Assembly (NCBI RefSeq): GCF_000219215.1
Contig: NC_015723.1
Span: 806,001 to 870,000 of the forward strand
Source: Cupriavidus necator N-1
Lineage (GTDB): Bacteria; Pseudomonadota; Gammaproteobacteria; Burkholderiales; Burkholderiaceae
DNA: 64,000 bases
Direction of reading: 5' to 3'
Positions 25,398 to 35,201 of the stretch are shown here, piece after piece; position 1 is the stretch's first letter; every line of letters starts with the position of its first letter. The notes beneath the pieces were generated by a model. It ran no database searches. It had not been told where the DNA came from and worked only from the letters and a program-made list of their open reading frames with translations. Both the position numbers and the translations under genes were made by a program.

Positions 25398-27412
25398 GCG
25401 GGCGTCTCCTCATGGGCGGAGGCCAATGCCGGCACTGCGGGCACATCCGGCGCGGCTGGCGCGGTGGCAGGATTGGCGGCACGGCGGCGAAGCCGGTAAC
25501 GCTTGTCGCAGACGGCCAGCAGCCCGCCCAGCGCCATCAGCACGCAGCCGGCCCAGATCCAGTCGACAAAGGGCTTGACGTGGATGCGCACGGCCCAGGC
25601 GCTGCCATCGACGTTCTCGCCCAGCGCCACGTAGAGGTCGCGCGCCACGCCGCTGTCGATCGCGGCCTCGGTGGTGGGCATGTCCTGGCTGCGGTAGATG
25701 CGGCGCTCGGGGTGGAGCAGTGCTACTCGCTTGCCATCGCGCGCGGCCACCAGCGTGCCGCGCAGCGCGTCGTAGTTGGGCCCGCCGCCCTGGGTCACGC
25801 CGGCAAAGCGGAAGTCATAGCCGCCCACGCTGACGCTCTCGCCGGCGCGCATCGGCAGTTCGCGCAGGCTTTCCTGGCCGGATACCAGCGTCACGCCGGC
25901 GATGAAGACGCCCACGCCGGCGTGGGCGAGCAGCATGCCCCAGTAGCTGGGTGTGAACTGGCGCAGCGCGGCCAGGCGGCGCCCCTGTTGTTGGCGCAGC
26001 CGCGCCGCCAGGCTGGTCACGGCGCTCAGCACGCACCAGGCCGCCAGCAGCAACCCCAGCCCGCTCAGCGCCGAGGCATTGCGCAGCACCAGCAGCAGCC
26101 CCAGCCCGATGGCCGCGCTGGCCACGGCGCCCCAGCGCAGGCGGCGCGCCATGTCGGGCAGGCTGCCGTGGCGCCAGCGCGCCAGCGGCGCGGCGCCCAT
26201 CAACGCACCGGCGGGGGCCATCAAGGGCACGAAGACCTGCTCGAAGTAGGCCGGGCCGACCGAGATCTTGCCCAGCCCCAGCACATCGACCAGCAGCGGG
26301 TAGAGCGTGCCCAGCAGCACCGTGGCGGCGGCCACCGCCAGCAGCACGTTGTTGGCCAGCAGCATCGACTCGCGCGAGACCGCCGCGAACGCCACGCGCC
26401 GCGCCAGTCGCGGCGCGCGCCACGCATACAGTGCCAGGGCCAGCCCGGTAACCAGCCCCAGCAGCGCCAGGATGAAGATGCCGCGCTTCGGGTCCACGGC
26501 GAAGGCGTGGACGGAGGTCAGCACGCCGGAACGGACCAGGAAGGTGCCCAGCAGGCTCAGCGAGAAGGTGAAGATGGCGAGCAGCACGGTCCAGGCGCGC
26601 AAGGCGCCGCGCTTCTCGGTGACCGCCAGCGAATGCATCAGCGCGGTGCCGGCCAGCCACGGCATGAACGAGGCGTTCTCGACCGGGTCCCAGAACCACC
26701 AGCCGCCCCAGCCCAGCTCGTAGTAGGCCCAGGCGCTGCCCAGCATGATTCCCAGCGTCAGGAAGGCCCACGCCACCGTGGTCCACGGCCGCGACCAGCG
26801 TGCCCAGGCCGCATCGACGCGCCCGGCCAGCAGCGCCGCCACGGCAAAGGCAAAGGTCACCGAGAAGCCCACGTAGCCCATGTAGAGCAGGGGCGGGTGG
26901 AACACCATGCCCGGGTCCTGCAGTAACGGGTTGAGGTCGCGGCCTTCCATTGCGGGCGGCAGCAGCCGCACGAAGGGGTTGGAGGCGAACAGCAGGAACG
27001 CCAGGAAGCCGGCGCTGATCGCGCCCATCACGGCCAGCACGCGGGCCACAGCGGCCAGCGGCAGCTGCCGGCTGCACGCGGACACCGCCAGCGACCACAG
27101 GCCCAGCATCAGCGTCCACAGCAGCATCGAGCCCTCGTGCCCGCCCCAGACCGCGGCGATGCGGTACGCCAGCGGCAGCGCACTGTTGGCGTTGGCGGCG
27201 ACATAGCGCACGCTGAAGTCGTTGCTGACGAAGGACCAGGTCAGTGCGGCGAAGGACAGCGCCACCAGCAGGCACTGCACGCGCGCGGCGGGGCGCGCCA
27301 GCGCCATCCACGCCAGCTGGCCGCGCGCGGCCCCGGCCAGCGGCACCACGGCCTGCACCAGCGCGACCAGCAGCGCCACGATCAGCGCGAAATGGCCGAG
27401 TTCCGCGATCAC
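25394..27412 (-). CDS. ccmF: cytochrome c heme lyase subunit CcmF
   Basis: The 672-residue membrane protein has about fifteen spans and the tryptophan-rich heme-handling motif [18 protein letters not shown] near residue 225. Four histidines for heme are expected in the family; H95 (WGGHEGS) and others are visible. It joins heme from CcmE to the apocytochrome. The start is a GTG at 27412 that overlaps the ccmE stop, so it depends on coupled translation. Confidence 0.97.
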   Translation of the reverse strand: MIAELGHFALIVALLVALVQAVVPLAGAARGQLAWMALARPAARVQCLLVALSFAALTWSFVSNDFSVRYVAANANSALPLAYRIAAVWGGHEGSMLLWTLMLGLWSLAVSACSRQLPLAAVARVLAVMGAISAGFLAFLLFASNPFVRLLPPAMEGRDLNPLLQDPGMVFHPPLLYMGYVGFSVTFAFAVAALLAGRVDAAWARWSRPWTTVAWAFLTLGIMLGSAWAYYELGWGGWWFWDPVENASFMPWLAGTALMHSLAVTEKRGALRAWTVLLAIFTFSLSLLGTFLVRSGVLTSVHAFAVDPKRGIFILALLGLVTGLALALYAWRAPRLARRVAFAAVSRESMLLANNVLLAVAAATVLLGTLYPLLVDVLGLGKISVGPAYFEQVFVPLMAPAGALMGAAPLARWRHGSLPDMARRLRWGAVASAAIGLGLLLVLRNASALSGLGLLLAAWCVLSAVTSLAARLRQQQGRRLAALRQFTPSYWGMLLAHAGVGVFIAGVTLVSGQESLRELPMRAGESVSVGGYDFRFAGVTQGGGPNYDALRGTLVAARDGKRVALLHPERRIYRSQDMPTTEAAIDSGVARDLYVALGENVDGSAWAVRIHVKPFVDWIWAGCVLMALGGLLAVCDKRYRLRRRAANPATAPAAPDVPAVPALASAHEETPA

Positions 27413-27882
27413 TGGCGTACTCCCTGTGCCGGCGCGGCTTCGGCCATGCGGCGGTTCACCTGCGCGGCCTGCTTGAGCGCGTCGGCGGCTTCAGGCGGCA
27501 TGTAGTTTTCATCGTGCTTGGCCAGCACCTCGCTGGCGATGAAGGTGCCGTCCGCCTGCAGCTGGCCGCGCGCGACCACGCCCTTGCCTTCGCGGAACAG
27601 GTCGGGCAGCAGGCCGCGGTAGCGCACCGGCACCTGGCGCGCCGTGTCGGTGACGACGAAGCGCACCGTCATGCCGTCGCCCTCGCGCCGGATCGAGCCG
27701 GGCGCCACCAGCCCGCCCAGCCGGAAGCTGCGTGCCACCGGCGCCTCCTGCGCGGCGACCTGGCTGGGACTGAAGAAGAACACCAGGTTGGAGCGGAAGG
27801 CATTGAGCACCAGCGCCGCCGCGATGCCGCAGCAGGCCAGCGCCGCGGCCAGCAGCCCGAAGCGGCGCTGGCGCGGCGTCAT
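27409..27882 (-). CDS. ccmE: heme chaperone CcmE
   Basis: The 157-residue protein has an N-terminal span (about 8-27), an OB-fold beta barrel and the heme-binding motif HDENY, with the covalent heme histidine H123 and Y127. It carries heme from the CcmABCD complex to CcmF in the periplasm. It overlaps ccmD and ccmF by ATGA and GTGA joins. Confidence 0.97.
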   Translation of the reverse strand: MTPRQRRFGLLAAALACCGIAAALVLNAFRSNLVFFFSPSQVAAQEAPVARSFRLGGLVAPGSIRREGDGMTVRFVVTDTARQVPVRYRGLLPDLFREGKGVVARGQLQADGTFIASEVLAKHDENYMPPEAADALKQAAQVNRRMAEAAPAQGVRQ

Positions 27883-28022
27883 TGGCCGGCTTCCTGGCGC
27901 GTGGCACGGCAGCGGCGGGCCAGCAGCACCAGCTCCAGCGCCAGCAGCAGCGCGCTCACGCCGAAGGCGCCGGCGATGAAGATGCCGTGATGCCCGTAGG
28001 GCAGCAGCGAGGACAGCGTCAT
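27879..28022 (-). CDS. ccmD: small heme exporter protein CcmD
   Basis: This 47-residue protein has one membrane span (about 14-35) followed by a basic tail, ARRCRATRQ, as CcmD proteins do. It helps release CcmE with heme from the CcmABC complex. It is identified by size, topology and its place between ccmC and ccmE, with 4-base overlaps on both sides. Confidence 0.9.
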   Translation of the reverse strand: MTLSSLLPYGHHGIFIAGAFGVSALLLALELVLLARRCRATRQEAGQ

Positions 28023-28810
28023 GAGGTCTCTCCGGGAACCATGGCAGGGCCGTGCGGCACCTCGCCGCGCTCGCGCAGGATGCAGCGCACGCGCACCAGC
28101 GCCACCGCCACCGTGTACATCCAGCACGCCATCGTCATCAGCAGCATGCCAGCCAGCATGGTGGCCGCCATCGACGGCGCCGCGGTCAGGCTGACCGATG
28201 CGCCCTGGTGCAGCGTGTTCCACCACTGCACCGAGAAATAGATCACCGGGATATTGACCACCCCCACCAGCGCCAGCACCGCGCAGGCGCGCTCGGCCCG
28301 GCGCGGCTCGTCGATGGCCGCTTCCAGCGCGATAAAGCCGAGGTACAGGAACAGCAGGATCAGCTCGGAGGTGAGCCGCGCATCCCAGACCCACCAGGTG
28401 CCCCAGGTGGGCTGCCCCCACAGCGCACCGGTCCACAGCGCCAGCGCGGTGAAGAGCGCGCCGGTGGGCGCCAGCGCCGAGGCCATCATCGACGACAGCC
28501 GCGTGCGCAGCACCAGTGCCAGCGCGCAGTAGCCGGCCATGACCAGGTAGATGAACATCGACATCCACGCCGCCGGCACGTGGATGAAAATGATGCGGTA
28601 GACCTCGCCCTGCTGCGCATCGGTGGGGGCCACGCCAAAGCCGAGCCACAGTCCCGCCAGCGCGAACAGCGCCGCCGCGGCAAAGAACCATGAGGCCATG
28701 CGCCCGGCCAGCGGATAGAAGCGCACCGGCGCGGCATAGGCCAGCCAGCCGCCGCGGACCGGGGGCCGCGGCGCGGCAGCGGGGTGGACGGATGGCAGCG
28801 GCTGGCTCAT
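28019..28810 (-). CDS. ccmC: heme exporter protein CcmC
   Basis: The 263-residue protein has six membrane spans and the tryptophan motif [16 protein letters not shown] near residue 143, which holds heme for transfer to CcmE. The ATG at 28810 overlaps the ccmB stop; the longer frame upstream runs into ccmB. The N-terminal 30 residues are proline-rich and longer than usual. Confidence 0.96.
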   Translation of the reverse strand: MSQPLPSVHPAAAPRPPVRGGWLAYAAPVRFYPLAGRMASWFFAAAALFALAGLWLGFGVAPTDAQQGEVYRIIFIHVPAAWMSMFIYLVMAGYCALALVLRTRLSSMMASALAPTGALFTALALWTGALWGQPTWGTWWVWDARLTSELILLFLYLGFIALEAAIDEPRRAERACAVLALVGVVNIPVIYFSVQWWNTLHQGASVSLTAAPSMAATMLAGMLLMTMACWMYTVAVALVRVRCILRERGEVPHGPAMVPGETS

Positions 28811-29484
28811 GCCGGCGTCTCCATGGCAATGCGCAGCCCGGCGGCGGTGGCCAGCGGGCACAGGAACAGCGACAGCGCCAGGCAGGCGCCCAGCAGCGAG
28901 AACTGCGGCATCACGTCAAGCCCGGCATCGGCAGCGGCCGCGGCGCTGGCGCCGAACACCAGCACCGGCACGCACAGCGGGAGCACCAGGATGCACAGCA
29001 GCACCGCGCCGCCGCGCACGCCCAGCGTCAGCGCCGCGCCGACCGCGCCGATCAGGCTCAGCGCCGGCGTGCCCACCAGCAGCGACGCCGCCAGCAGCAG
29101 CGATGCGCCCAGGGGCAGCCCATACTGCTGTGCCAGCAGCGGTGTCAGCAACAGCAGCGGCAGGCCGCTGGTGAGCCAGTGCGCGGCGATCTTGGCCAGC
29201 ACCAGCAGCGCCAGCGGATGCGGCGACAGCAGCAGCTGGTCCAGGCTGCCGTCGGCATGCTCCTGCGCGAACAGCCGCGACAGCGACAGCATCGACGCCA
29301 GCAGTGCCGTCACCCACAGGATGCCGGGAGCCAGCGCGCGCAGCTGCTGCGGCTCGGGGCCGATTGCCAGCGGGAACAGGCTGGCGGCGATGACAAAGAA
29401 CACCACGCCGCCGAGCAGGCTGCCGCGCCGCCGCCAGGACAGCGAGACATCGTGCGCGACGATGGCGGCGAGCATGCGCATCAT
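28807..29484 (-). CDS. ccmB: heme exporter permease CcmB
   Basis: The 225-residue protein has six membrane spans and the early CcmB motif (SLSWRRRGSLLGGVVFF; FAQEHADGSLDQLLLSP). With the ATPase CcmA it forms the ABC unit that drives release of heme-loaded CcmE. It overlaps ccmA and ccmC by 4 bases each. Confidence 0.95.
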   Translation of the reverse strand: MMRMLAAIVAHDVSLSWRRRGSLLGGVVFFVIAASLFPLAIGPEPQQLRALAPGILWVTALLASMLSLSRLFAQEHADGSLDQLLLSPHPLALLVLAKIAAHWLTSGLPLLLLTPLLAQQYGLPLGASLLLAASLLVGTPALSLIGAVGAALTLGVRGGAVLLCILVLPLCVPVLVFGASAAAAADAGLDVMPQFSLLGACLALSLFLCPLATAAGLRIAMETPA

Positions 29485-30161
29485 GCCGGCGCCCCCAGTT
29501 GCAGCACCGCGCCGCCCGCGGGCAGCAGCTGGTGCGTGGCGATCACGGCCATGCCGCCGGCGGCGAGGTGCGTGCCGAGCTGCGCATCGAAGCGCGCGCA
29601 GGCATCGGCATCCAGCGCGGTCACTGGTTCATCCAGCAGCCACAAGGCGCGCTGCGCCAGCGACAGGCGCGCCAGTGCGACGCGCCGCCGCTGCCCTTGC
29701 GAGAGCGTGCGCACCGGCGCGTTTGCGAGCCGCTCCAGCCCTTGCGCGGCGAGGGCGCGCGCGACGCCATCGGCACTGTCGTCCGATCCGGCGAGGCGCG
29801 CGGCAAAGCGCAGGTTTTCCGCCGGGCTCAGGTCAGGGTCGATGCCATTGGTGTGGCCGACATACGCCAGCGCCAGCTGATAGTCAGGGTCGGCGGCGCG
29901 CACCGGGCGGCCGCGCCAGTGCAGCGTGCCGGCATCGGCCATGGCCAGCCCGCACAGCACGCGCAGCAGACTGGTCTTGCCGCTGCCGTTGGGGCCGAGT
30001 ACCTGCAGCAGGCCGCCGGGGGCGAGGTCGAGGTCGATGCCGCGCAACACCGGGCGTCCGGCGCGCGAGATGGCCAGCCCGCTCGCGCTCAGCACGGGGG
30101 CGGCGCAACGTGGGGATTCAGGCGGAAGCTCGGATGGCGGCGCGGGCGAGCGGACTGGCAC
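29481..30161 (-). CDS. ccmA: heme exporter ATPase CcmA
   Basis: The 226-residue ABC ATPase has Walker A GPNGSGKTS, signature LSQGQRRRVALARL and Walker B ALWLLDEPVTALD. It works with CcmB. The start is taken as the GTG at 30161, because AGGAG stands about 10 bases before it and no ATG exists in frame. That puts the start 3 bases after the napC stop, so translation probably continues from nap into ccm. The first 25 residues are an unusual proline-rich lead, so a later start is possible. Confidence 0.92.
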   Translation of the reverse strand: MPVRSPAPPSELPPESPRCAAPVLSASGLAISRAGRPVLRGIDLDLAPGGLLQVLGPNGSGKTSLLRVLCGLAMADAGTLHWRGRPVRAADPDYQLALAYVGHTNGIDPDLSPAENLRFAARLAGSDDSADGVARALAAQGLERLANAPVRTLSQGQRRRVALARLSLAQRALWLLDEPVTALDADACARFDAQLGTHLAAGGMAVIATHQLLPAGGAVLQLGAPA

Positions 30162-30164
30162 GCG

Positions 30165-30761
30165 TCATTTCTCCTCGGCCTTGGAGATGTCGGGAAGATG
30201 GTGCGCGATGCCCTTGTGGCAGTCGATGCAGGTCTTCTCCTTGTTGGCCAGGTGGGTGGAATGCATGGCCTGCGCGCGCGGGCTCTGCCGCGTGAAGTCC
30301 ATCGACTGGTAGTCGTGGCAGTTGCGGCATTCCAGTGAATCATTGGCCTTGAAGCGCGCCCACTCGTGCTGCGCCAGCGTGAGCCGGTGTGCCTGGAACT
30401 TTTCGCGGGTGTCGACGGTACCGAAGATCTTGGCCCAGACCTCCTTGGACGCCTGCATCTTGCGCGCCATCTTGGTGGTCCAGTTGTGCGGCACGTGGCA
30501 GTCCGAGCATTTGGCGCGCACGCCGCTGCGGTTGGTGAAGTGGATGGTGCCCTGCAGCTCCTGGTAGACGTTGTCGCGCATCTCGTGGCAGCCGGTGCAG
30601 AACTGCTCGGTATTGGTCAGCTCCAGCGCGGTGTTGAACGCGCCCCAGAACACCACGCCGGCGACAAAGCCGCCGAGCGTCAGGAAGCCCAGGCTGAAAT
30701 ACGCGCTGGGCCGGTTGATGGTTCGCCAGTAACGCTTGATCAGGTCGAGCATGGCGCGCAT
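30165..30761 (-). CDS. napC: tetraheme c-type cytochrome NapC
   Basis: The 198-residue protein has one N-terminal membrane span (about 20-40) and four heme motifs: CTGCH (55-59), CSDCH (85-89), CRNCH (145-149) and CIDCH (178-182). NapC takes electrons from quinol and passes them to NapAB. All four motifs need heme attachment by the Ccm proteins encoded directly downstream. The ATG at 30761 is used; a second ATG at 30752 is an alternative, and neither has a strong ribosome site. Confidence 0.97.
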   Translation of the reverse strand: MRAMLDLIKRYWRTINRPSAYFSLGFLTLGGFVAGVVFWGAFNTALELTNTEQFCTGCHEMRDNVYQELQGTIHFTNRSGVRAKCSDCHVPHNWTTKMARKMQASKEVWAKIFGTVDTREKFQAHRLTLAQHEWARFKANDSLECRNCHDYQSMDFTRQSPRAQAMHSTHLANKEKTCIDCHKGIAHHLPDISKAEEK

Positions 30762-30764
30762 CCG

Positions 30765-31253
30765 CTAGTTGGATGAGCCCTTGACGCCGGGCTTGCGCTT
30801 GAGCATCTGCTCGACGTCAACGAAGGTGTTGCCCACCAGCGGCTTGGCGTCGGCCTGCGGCACATGGCATTGCGTGCAGAAGTAACGGCGCGGCGAGACG
30901 TCGGCCAGCACGTTGTTGTCGCGGTCCATGTAGTGCGTGATGCTGACTGGGATCGCCTGGGTTTCCTCGGTGCGCGTGCGGGCGTGGCAGAACATGCAGC
31001 GGTTGAAGTCCTTGTCGACCTGGTAGCCGTCGATCTTGTGCGGGATCGTCGGCGGCTGCATGGTGTAGTTGCGGGTGCGGCGGATGTCCTTGTTCTCGGT
31101 CGGGTACATGATGGGTGCCTTGGTCTCGCTGGCGATGGGTGTGGGCCCGCGCATCGCGTCGACCAGGCCCTGGGCGTGCGCCGGCATTGCCAGCACGGCC
31201 AGCAGCAGCGCACACAGGGCCAGCAGGGGCTTCCAGGATCGGCTTGGTTTCAT
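30765..31253 (-). CDS. napB: diheme cytochrome subunit of periplasmic nitrate reductase, NapB
   Basis: The 162-residue protein has a signal peptide ending in AHAQG and two heme motifs, CMFCH (86-90) and CTQCH (126-130). It carries electrons from NapC to NapA in the periplasm. It lies 24 bases after napA and 3 bases before napC. Confidence 0.97.
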   Translation of the reverse strand: MKPSRSWKPLLALCALLLAVLAMPAHAQGLVDAMRGPTPIASETKAPIMYPTENKDIRRTRNYTMQPPTIPHKIDGYQVDKDFNRCMFCHARTRTEETQAIPVSITHYMDRDNNVLADVSPRRYFCTQCHVPQADAKPLVGNTFVDVEQMLKRKPGVKGSSN

Positions 31254-31277
31254 GGCGTCTCCCTGTTCGATTCCGGG

Positions 31278-33773
31278 CTAGACCTTGACGATCTTGACCG
31301 CGCACTTCTTGAAGTCCGTCTGCAGCGAGATTGGGCAGGTGGCGTCCAGCGTCACCTTGTTGATCAGCTGGCTGGCATCGAACCACGGCACGAACACCAG
31401 CCCGCGCGGCGGCGCGTCACGCCCGCGGGTCTCCACGCGCGAGCGCATGCGCCCGCGCCGCGACACCACTTCCACCTCAACGCCGCGGCGCAGACCCATT
31501 GCCTTGGCGTCTTCCGGATGCATGAACACCACCGCGTTGGGGAAGGCGCGGTACAGCTCCGGCACGCGCCGCGTCATCGAGCCGGAATGCCAGTGCTCCA
31601 GCACACGGCCGGTGGCCAGCCAGAACGGGTATTCCTTGTCGGGCGATTCGGCTGCCGGCTCGTAGGGCAGGGCGAAGATCACCGCCTTGCCGTCGGGGTT
31701 GCCGTAGAACTGGTAGCCGGTGCCGGCCTTGACGTAAGGGTCGCTGCCCTCGCGGTAGCGCCAGCGGGTCTCCTTGCCGTTGACCACCGGCCAGCGCAGC
31801 CCGCGCGCCTCATGGTAGGCGTCGAACGGGGCCAGGTCGTGGCCGTGGCCGCGGCCGAAGCTGGCGTACTCTTCAAACAGGCCTTTCTGCACATAGAAGC
31901 CGAAGGCCTTGGCCTCGGCGTTGTGGTACTCGGCGTTGACTTCCTTGAGCGGGAACTTGTCGACCTGGCCATTGCGGTAGAGCACGTCGAACAGGGTCTT
32001 GCCGCGGTACTCCGGCTTCTTCGCGATCAGCTCGGCGGGCCAGACGTCCTCGACCTTGAAGCGCTTGGAGAATTCCATCAGCTGCCACAGGTCAGAGCGC
32101 GCGTCGCCCGGCGCATCGACCAGCTGGTGCCAGAACTGCGTGCGGCGCTCGGCATTGCCGTAGGCGCCTTCCTTTTCCACCCACATCGCGCTGGGCAGGA
32201 TCAGGTCGGCGGCCAGCGCGGTCACGGTGGGATAGGCATCGGACACCACCACGAAGTTCTGCGGGTTGCGGTAGCCCGGCAGGCCTTCTTCCATCAGGTT
32301 GGCGGCGGCCTGCATATTGTTGTTGACCTGCACCCAGTAGGCATTGAGCTTGCCGTCCTTGAGCATGCGGTTCTGCAGCACGGCGTGGTAGCCCGGCTTT
32401 TCGGGGATGGTGCCAGCCGGCAGCTTCCAGATGCGCTCGGCCTCTTCGCGGTGCTTGGGGTTGGTTACCACCATGTCGGCCGGCAGCCGGTGCGAGAAGG
32501 TGCCAACCTCGCGCGCAGTGCCGCACGCCGACGGCTGCCCCGTCAGCGAGAACGGGCTGTTGCCCGGCGTGGCGATCTTGCCGGTCAGCAGGTGCAGGTT
32601 GTAGACCATGTTGTTGGCCCAGCTGCCGCGCGTATGCTGGTTGAAGCCCATGGTCCACAGCGACATCACCTTGACGTTGGGGTCGGCATACAGTTCTGCC
32701 AGCTGGTCCAGCTTGGCCTTGGGCACGCCCGACAGCTTGCTGACGTAGTCGGCGTCGTACTTGGCCACGAAGCGTGCGAAGTCATCGAAGGTGATCGGGC
32801 GCGAGGCACCGGGATCGGCAGCGTTCTTGGCCGCCTTCTGCAGCGGATGTTCCGGGCGCAGGCCATAGCCGATGTCGGTCACGCCTTCCTTGAAGACCGT
32901 ATGCTTGTTGACGAAGTCCTTGTTGACCTTGTTGTTCTTGATGATGTAGTGGGCGATGTAGTTCATCATCGCCAGGTCCGTCTGCGGCTTGAAGATGACC
33001 GGGATGTCGGCCAGGTCGAAGGAACGGTGCGTGAAGGTGGACAGCACCGCCACGCGCGTCTTGGGGTAGCTCAGGCGCCGGTCGGTGATGCGGGTCCACA
33101 GGATCGGGTGCATCTCGGCCATGTTCGAGCCCCACAGCACGAAGGCATCGGCGGCCTCGAAATCGTCGTAGCAGCCCATCGGCTCGTCCATGCCGAAGGT
33201 ACGCATGAAGCCCTGCACTGCCGATGCCATGCAGTGGCGCGCGTTTGGGTCGATATTGTTGGAGCGGAAGCCCGCCTTGTAGAGCTTGGACGCGGCATAG
33301 CCTTCCCACACCGTCCACTGGCCGGAACCGAACATCCCCACCGCGGTCGGCCCTTTTTCCTTCAGCACGCGCTTGAACTGGCGTTCCATCTCGTCGAAGG
33401 CGCGCTCCCACGTGACCGGGGCGAATTCGCCGTTCTTGTCGTACTTGCCGTTCTTCATGCGCAAGAGCGGCTTGGTCAGCCGGTCCTGCCCGTACATGAT
33501 CTTCGACAGGAAATAGCCCTTGACGCAGTTCAGACCCTTGTTGACCTCGGCCAGCGGATCGCCCTGCGTGGCCACTACCTTGTTGTCCTTGACCGCCACG
33601 GTCACGCCGCAGCCGGTGCCGCAGAAGCGGCAGGGCGCCTTGGACCACTTCAGCTTGGTCATGTCGCTGTCAGTGACAAAGTTGGCGGCCCCGGCCGGCA
33701 GCGTCACGCCGGCGACCGATGCGGTCGCGGCGACAGCGGTCTGCTTGATGAAATCACGACGAGAGATGGTCAT
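31278..33773 (-). CDS. napA: periplasmic nitrate reductase catalytic subunit NapA
   Basis: The 831-residue protein has a Tat signal (SRRDFIKQ), an N-terminal [4Fe-4S] site with C48, C51, C55 and C83, and the molybdenum-ligand cysteine C181 ([11 protein letters not shown]). It reduces nitrate to nitrite in the periplasm with a bis-MGD cofactor. The ATG at 33773 overlaps the napD stop and sits directly before the Tat motif; a longer frame upstream is napD DNA. The length matches the 831-residue NapA known from Cupriavidus. Confidence 0.99.
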   Translation of the reverse strand: MTISRRDFIKQTAVAATASVAGVTLPAGAANFVTDSDMTKLKWSKAPCRFCGTGCGVTVAVKDNKVVATQGDPLAEVNKGLNCVKGYFLSKIMYGQDRLTKPLLRMKNGKYDKNGEFAPVTWERAFDEMERQFKRVLKEKGPTAVGMFGSGQWTVWEGYAASKLYKAGFRSNNIDPNARHCMASAVQGFMRTFGMDEPMGCYDDFEAADAFVLWGSNMAEMHPILWTRITDRRLSYPKTRVAVLSTFTHRSFDLADIPVIFKPQTDLAMMNYIAHYIIKNNKVNKDFVNKHTVFKEGVTDIGYGLRPEHPLQKAAKNAADPGASRPITFDDFARFVAKYDADYVSKLSGVPKAKLDQLAELYADPNVKVMSLWTMGFNQHTRGSWANNMVYNLHLLTGKIATPGNSPFSLTGQPSACGTAREVGTFSHRLPADMVVTNPKHREEAERIWKLPAGTIPEKPGYHAVLQNRMLKDGKLNAYWVQVNNNMQAAANLMEEGLPGYRNPQNFVVVSDAYPTVTALAADLILPSAMWVEKEGAYGNAERRTQFWHQLVDAPGDARSDLWQLMEFSKRFKVEDVWPAELIAKKPEYRGKTLFDVLYRNGQVDKFPLKEVNAEYHNAEAKAFGFYVQKGLFEEYASFGRGHGHDLAPFDAYHEARGLRWPVVNGKETRWRYREGSDPYVKAGTGYQFYGNPDGKAVIFALPYEPAAESPDKEYPFWLATGRVLEHWHSGSMTRRVPELYRAFPNAVVFMHPEDAKAMGLRRGVEVEVVSRRGRMRSRVETRGRDAPPRGLVFVPWFDASQLINKVTLDATCPISLQTDFKKCAVKIVKV

Positions 33774-34108
33774 GTGCCTGCCTCCTCGTTCATTGCCGGG
33801 TCCATCGCTTCGTGCATTGCCTCGGCGTCTTCGTTGTGCTGGTAGACGAGCGCGGCCGACAGCACGCCCTCGAGCTGGTGCAGGTACGTCAAGTGCGCGG
33901 CAATGGCGCGCGAGGTGGGCGCTTCGATGGTGACCACGAGCTTGCCGGCATCGCTGGCAGCGTGGACTTCGGCGCCGGTAATGGCTTCGATCGCGGCGCG
34001 CACCTGCGCCAGGCTGTCGGGAATGGCATGCACGACGATGCCGGCGATATGCCACTCTTCGCTCGCGGGCAGCGGCTGGATGGGGATGGCACGTCTTGCT
34101 GCGGGCAT
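33770..34108 (-). CDS. napD: NapD chaperone for NapA
   Basis: The 112-residue cytoplasmic protein has the NapD pattern [24 protein letters not shown] followed by [10 protein letters not shown]. It binds the Tat signal of NapA until the cofactor is inserted. The ATG at 34108 has GGAG eight bases upstream; a TTG two codons earlier is less likely. It has about 20 extra N-terminal residues compared with the E. coli form. Confidence 0.94.
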   Translation of the reverse strand: MPAARRAIPIQPLPASEEWHIAGIVVHAIPDSLAQVRAAIEAITGAEVHAASDAGKLVVTIEAPTSRAIAAHLTYLHQLEGVLSAALVYQHNEDAEAMHEAMDPAMNEEAGT

Positions 34109-34215
34109 GCGCAAGCTCCGGTTCGATGCCGTTTCAGTCTGTGCTGCAGCTTGTTTTTATTTGTCAAATGCCGCCCCGGTCGCGGCAGTATTGCGCACCG
34201 GGCTTGCCGGGCCGC

Positions 34216-34383
34216 TCAATGCGACGGCGGACCGCTGATCAGTTGGGTCATCCAGACAATGAACCCATAGCCCGCCACGATGATGACGGAGAGTACCGGC
34301 ACCATCACGGCGGTCAGGAAAAGGAAGCTGCGCAGTTCTTCTTGCTTGCGCTGCGGATCGTGGGCTTCACCGGTTTCCATCAT
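34216..34383 (-). CDS. napE: small membrane protein NapE
   Basis: The 55-residue protein has an RKQEELRSFLFLTAVM start and one long span (about 24-47), as in NapE. Its job in nitrate reduction is unknown. It heads the nap-ccm block. Two adjacent ATG codons (34383, 34380) are possible starts. The 107 bases between it and napD, and the 94 bases upstream of it, show no clear FNR or NarL site. Confidence 0.88.
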   Translation of the reverse strand: MMETGEAHDPQRKQEELRSFLFLTAVMVPVLSVIIVAGYGFIVWMTQLISGPPSH

Positions 34384-34477
34384 GGCTTGAAGTAATCGGC
34401 AAAAGTGATCAGGCAAGACACCTGATGCGTTACACCATTAAAGGAAGCAGGAGCCAAGGTGTCAAGACTGCACTCGC

Positions 34478-35067
34478 TTATCCGTGCCCACGGCTCACGG
34501 GATCAGGCCGCGCGCGCGGCCCAGTGCCACCGCTTCTGTGCGGCTTTGCGTCGCACAGCGGTGCGCTCAGCTGGCCCAGCACGCTGGTTTCCAGCAGGAA
34601 GGCGCGGCACGCGTCGGACTGCCGCGCCAGGATGTCCTCGGCGAGGAACTCGCCCAGTTCCAGGTGGGTGCCGGAAAACGCGGTGACAAAGGCGGCGTGG
34701 TCGCTGCGCTGCTGCAGCGACAGCGCGGCCAGGCCGGCGTCCAGGTGGACCAGCAGCCGTTCCAGGTCATTGTCGCCCGCATCCAGGCGCAGCCATACCG
34801 TGGCGTGCTGCTGCGCTGCGCAGGACTCCGCGTATTGCTGCATCAGCGTGGTCTTGCCAAAGCCGGCCGCGGCCCGCACCAGGATCACGCGGGCCGCGCG
34901 GTCCGCGCCATGCGCGCGACCAGGTGCGGCCGGCCGATCGTGGCGGGGTGCGCCACGGGGGGGGCGAGCTTGGAGGCGAGCACCGTCGGCAGCGGGCCGC
35001 CGCTCACGGCGTGGTTGGCAAAGGGATGCAATGCACTCTCCTTGGGGGCGATGCCCGTCACCGCCAC
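34478..35067 (-). pseudogene. remnant of a LuxR/MalT-type ATP-dependent regulator
   Basis: Two reading frames together look like the N-terminal part of a large LuxR-family regulator. The first (35067-34885) contains ASKLAPPVAHPATIGRPHLVARM, the usual start of that family. The second (34888-34478) contains the ATP-binding loop VRAAAGFGKTTLMQQY and WLRLDAGDND. It then jumps to LELGEFLAEDILARQSDACRAFLLETSVLGQLSAPLCDA, which in intact proteins lies more than 100 residues later. After that the frame is lost. So there is a frameshift near 34885, an internal deletion and loss of the C-terminal HTH. The stretch from 34384 to 35201 holds no intact gene. Confidence 0.8.
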
Positions 35068-35201
35068 CCTTGCCCGCCTGCGGCGGACAGGATCATAAGT
35101 GCTGTATCGGCAATATTTCTGCGGAAGGGCGTCAGGTCGGGGCGATCTTCTTAAGGGTTATGACACTTTTGTGACAATTGACCTTGGGGGCGGCCGCTGT
35201 C

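Noticed and set aside
34384..34477. An FNR or NarL site before napE
   Set aside because: No sequence close to TTGAT-N4-ATCAA or a clear heptamer pair was found.
34478..34888. A functional ATP-binding protein of 136 residues
   Set aside because: The fragment starts inside a known domain, joins distant parts of it and loses frame; it is better read as a pseudogene.
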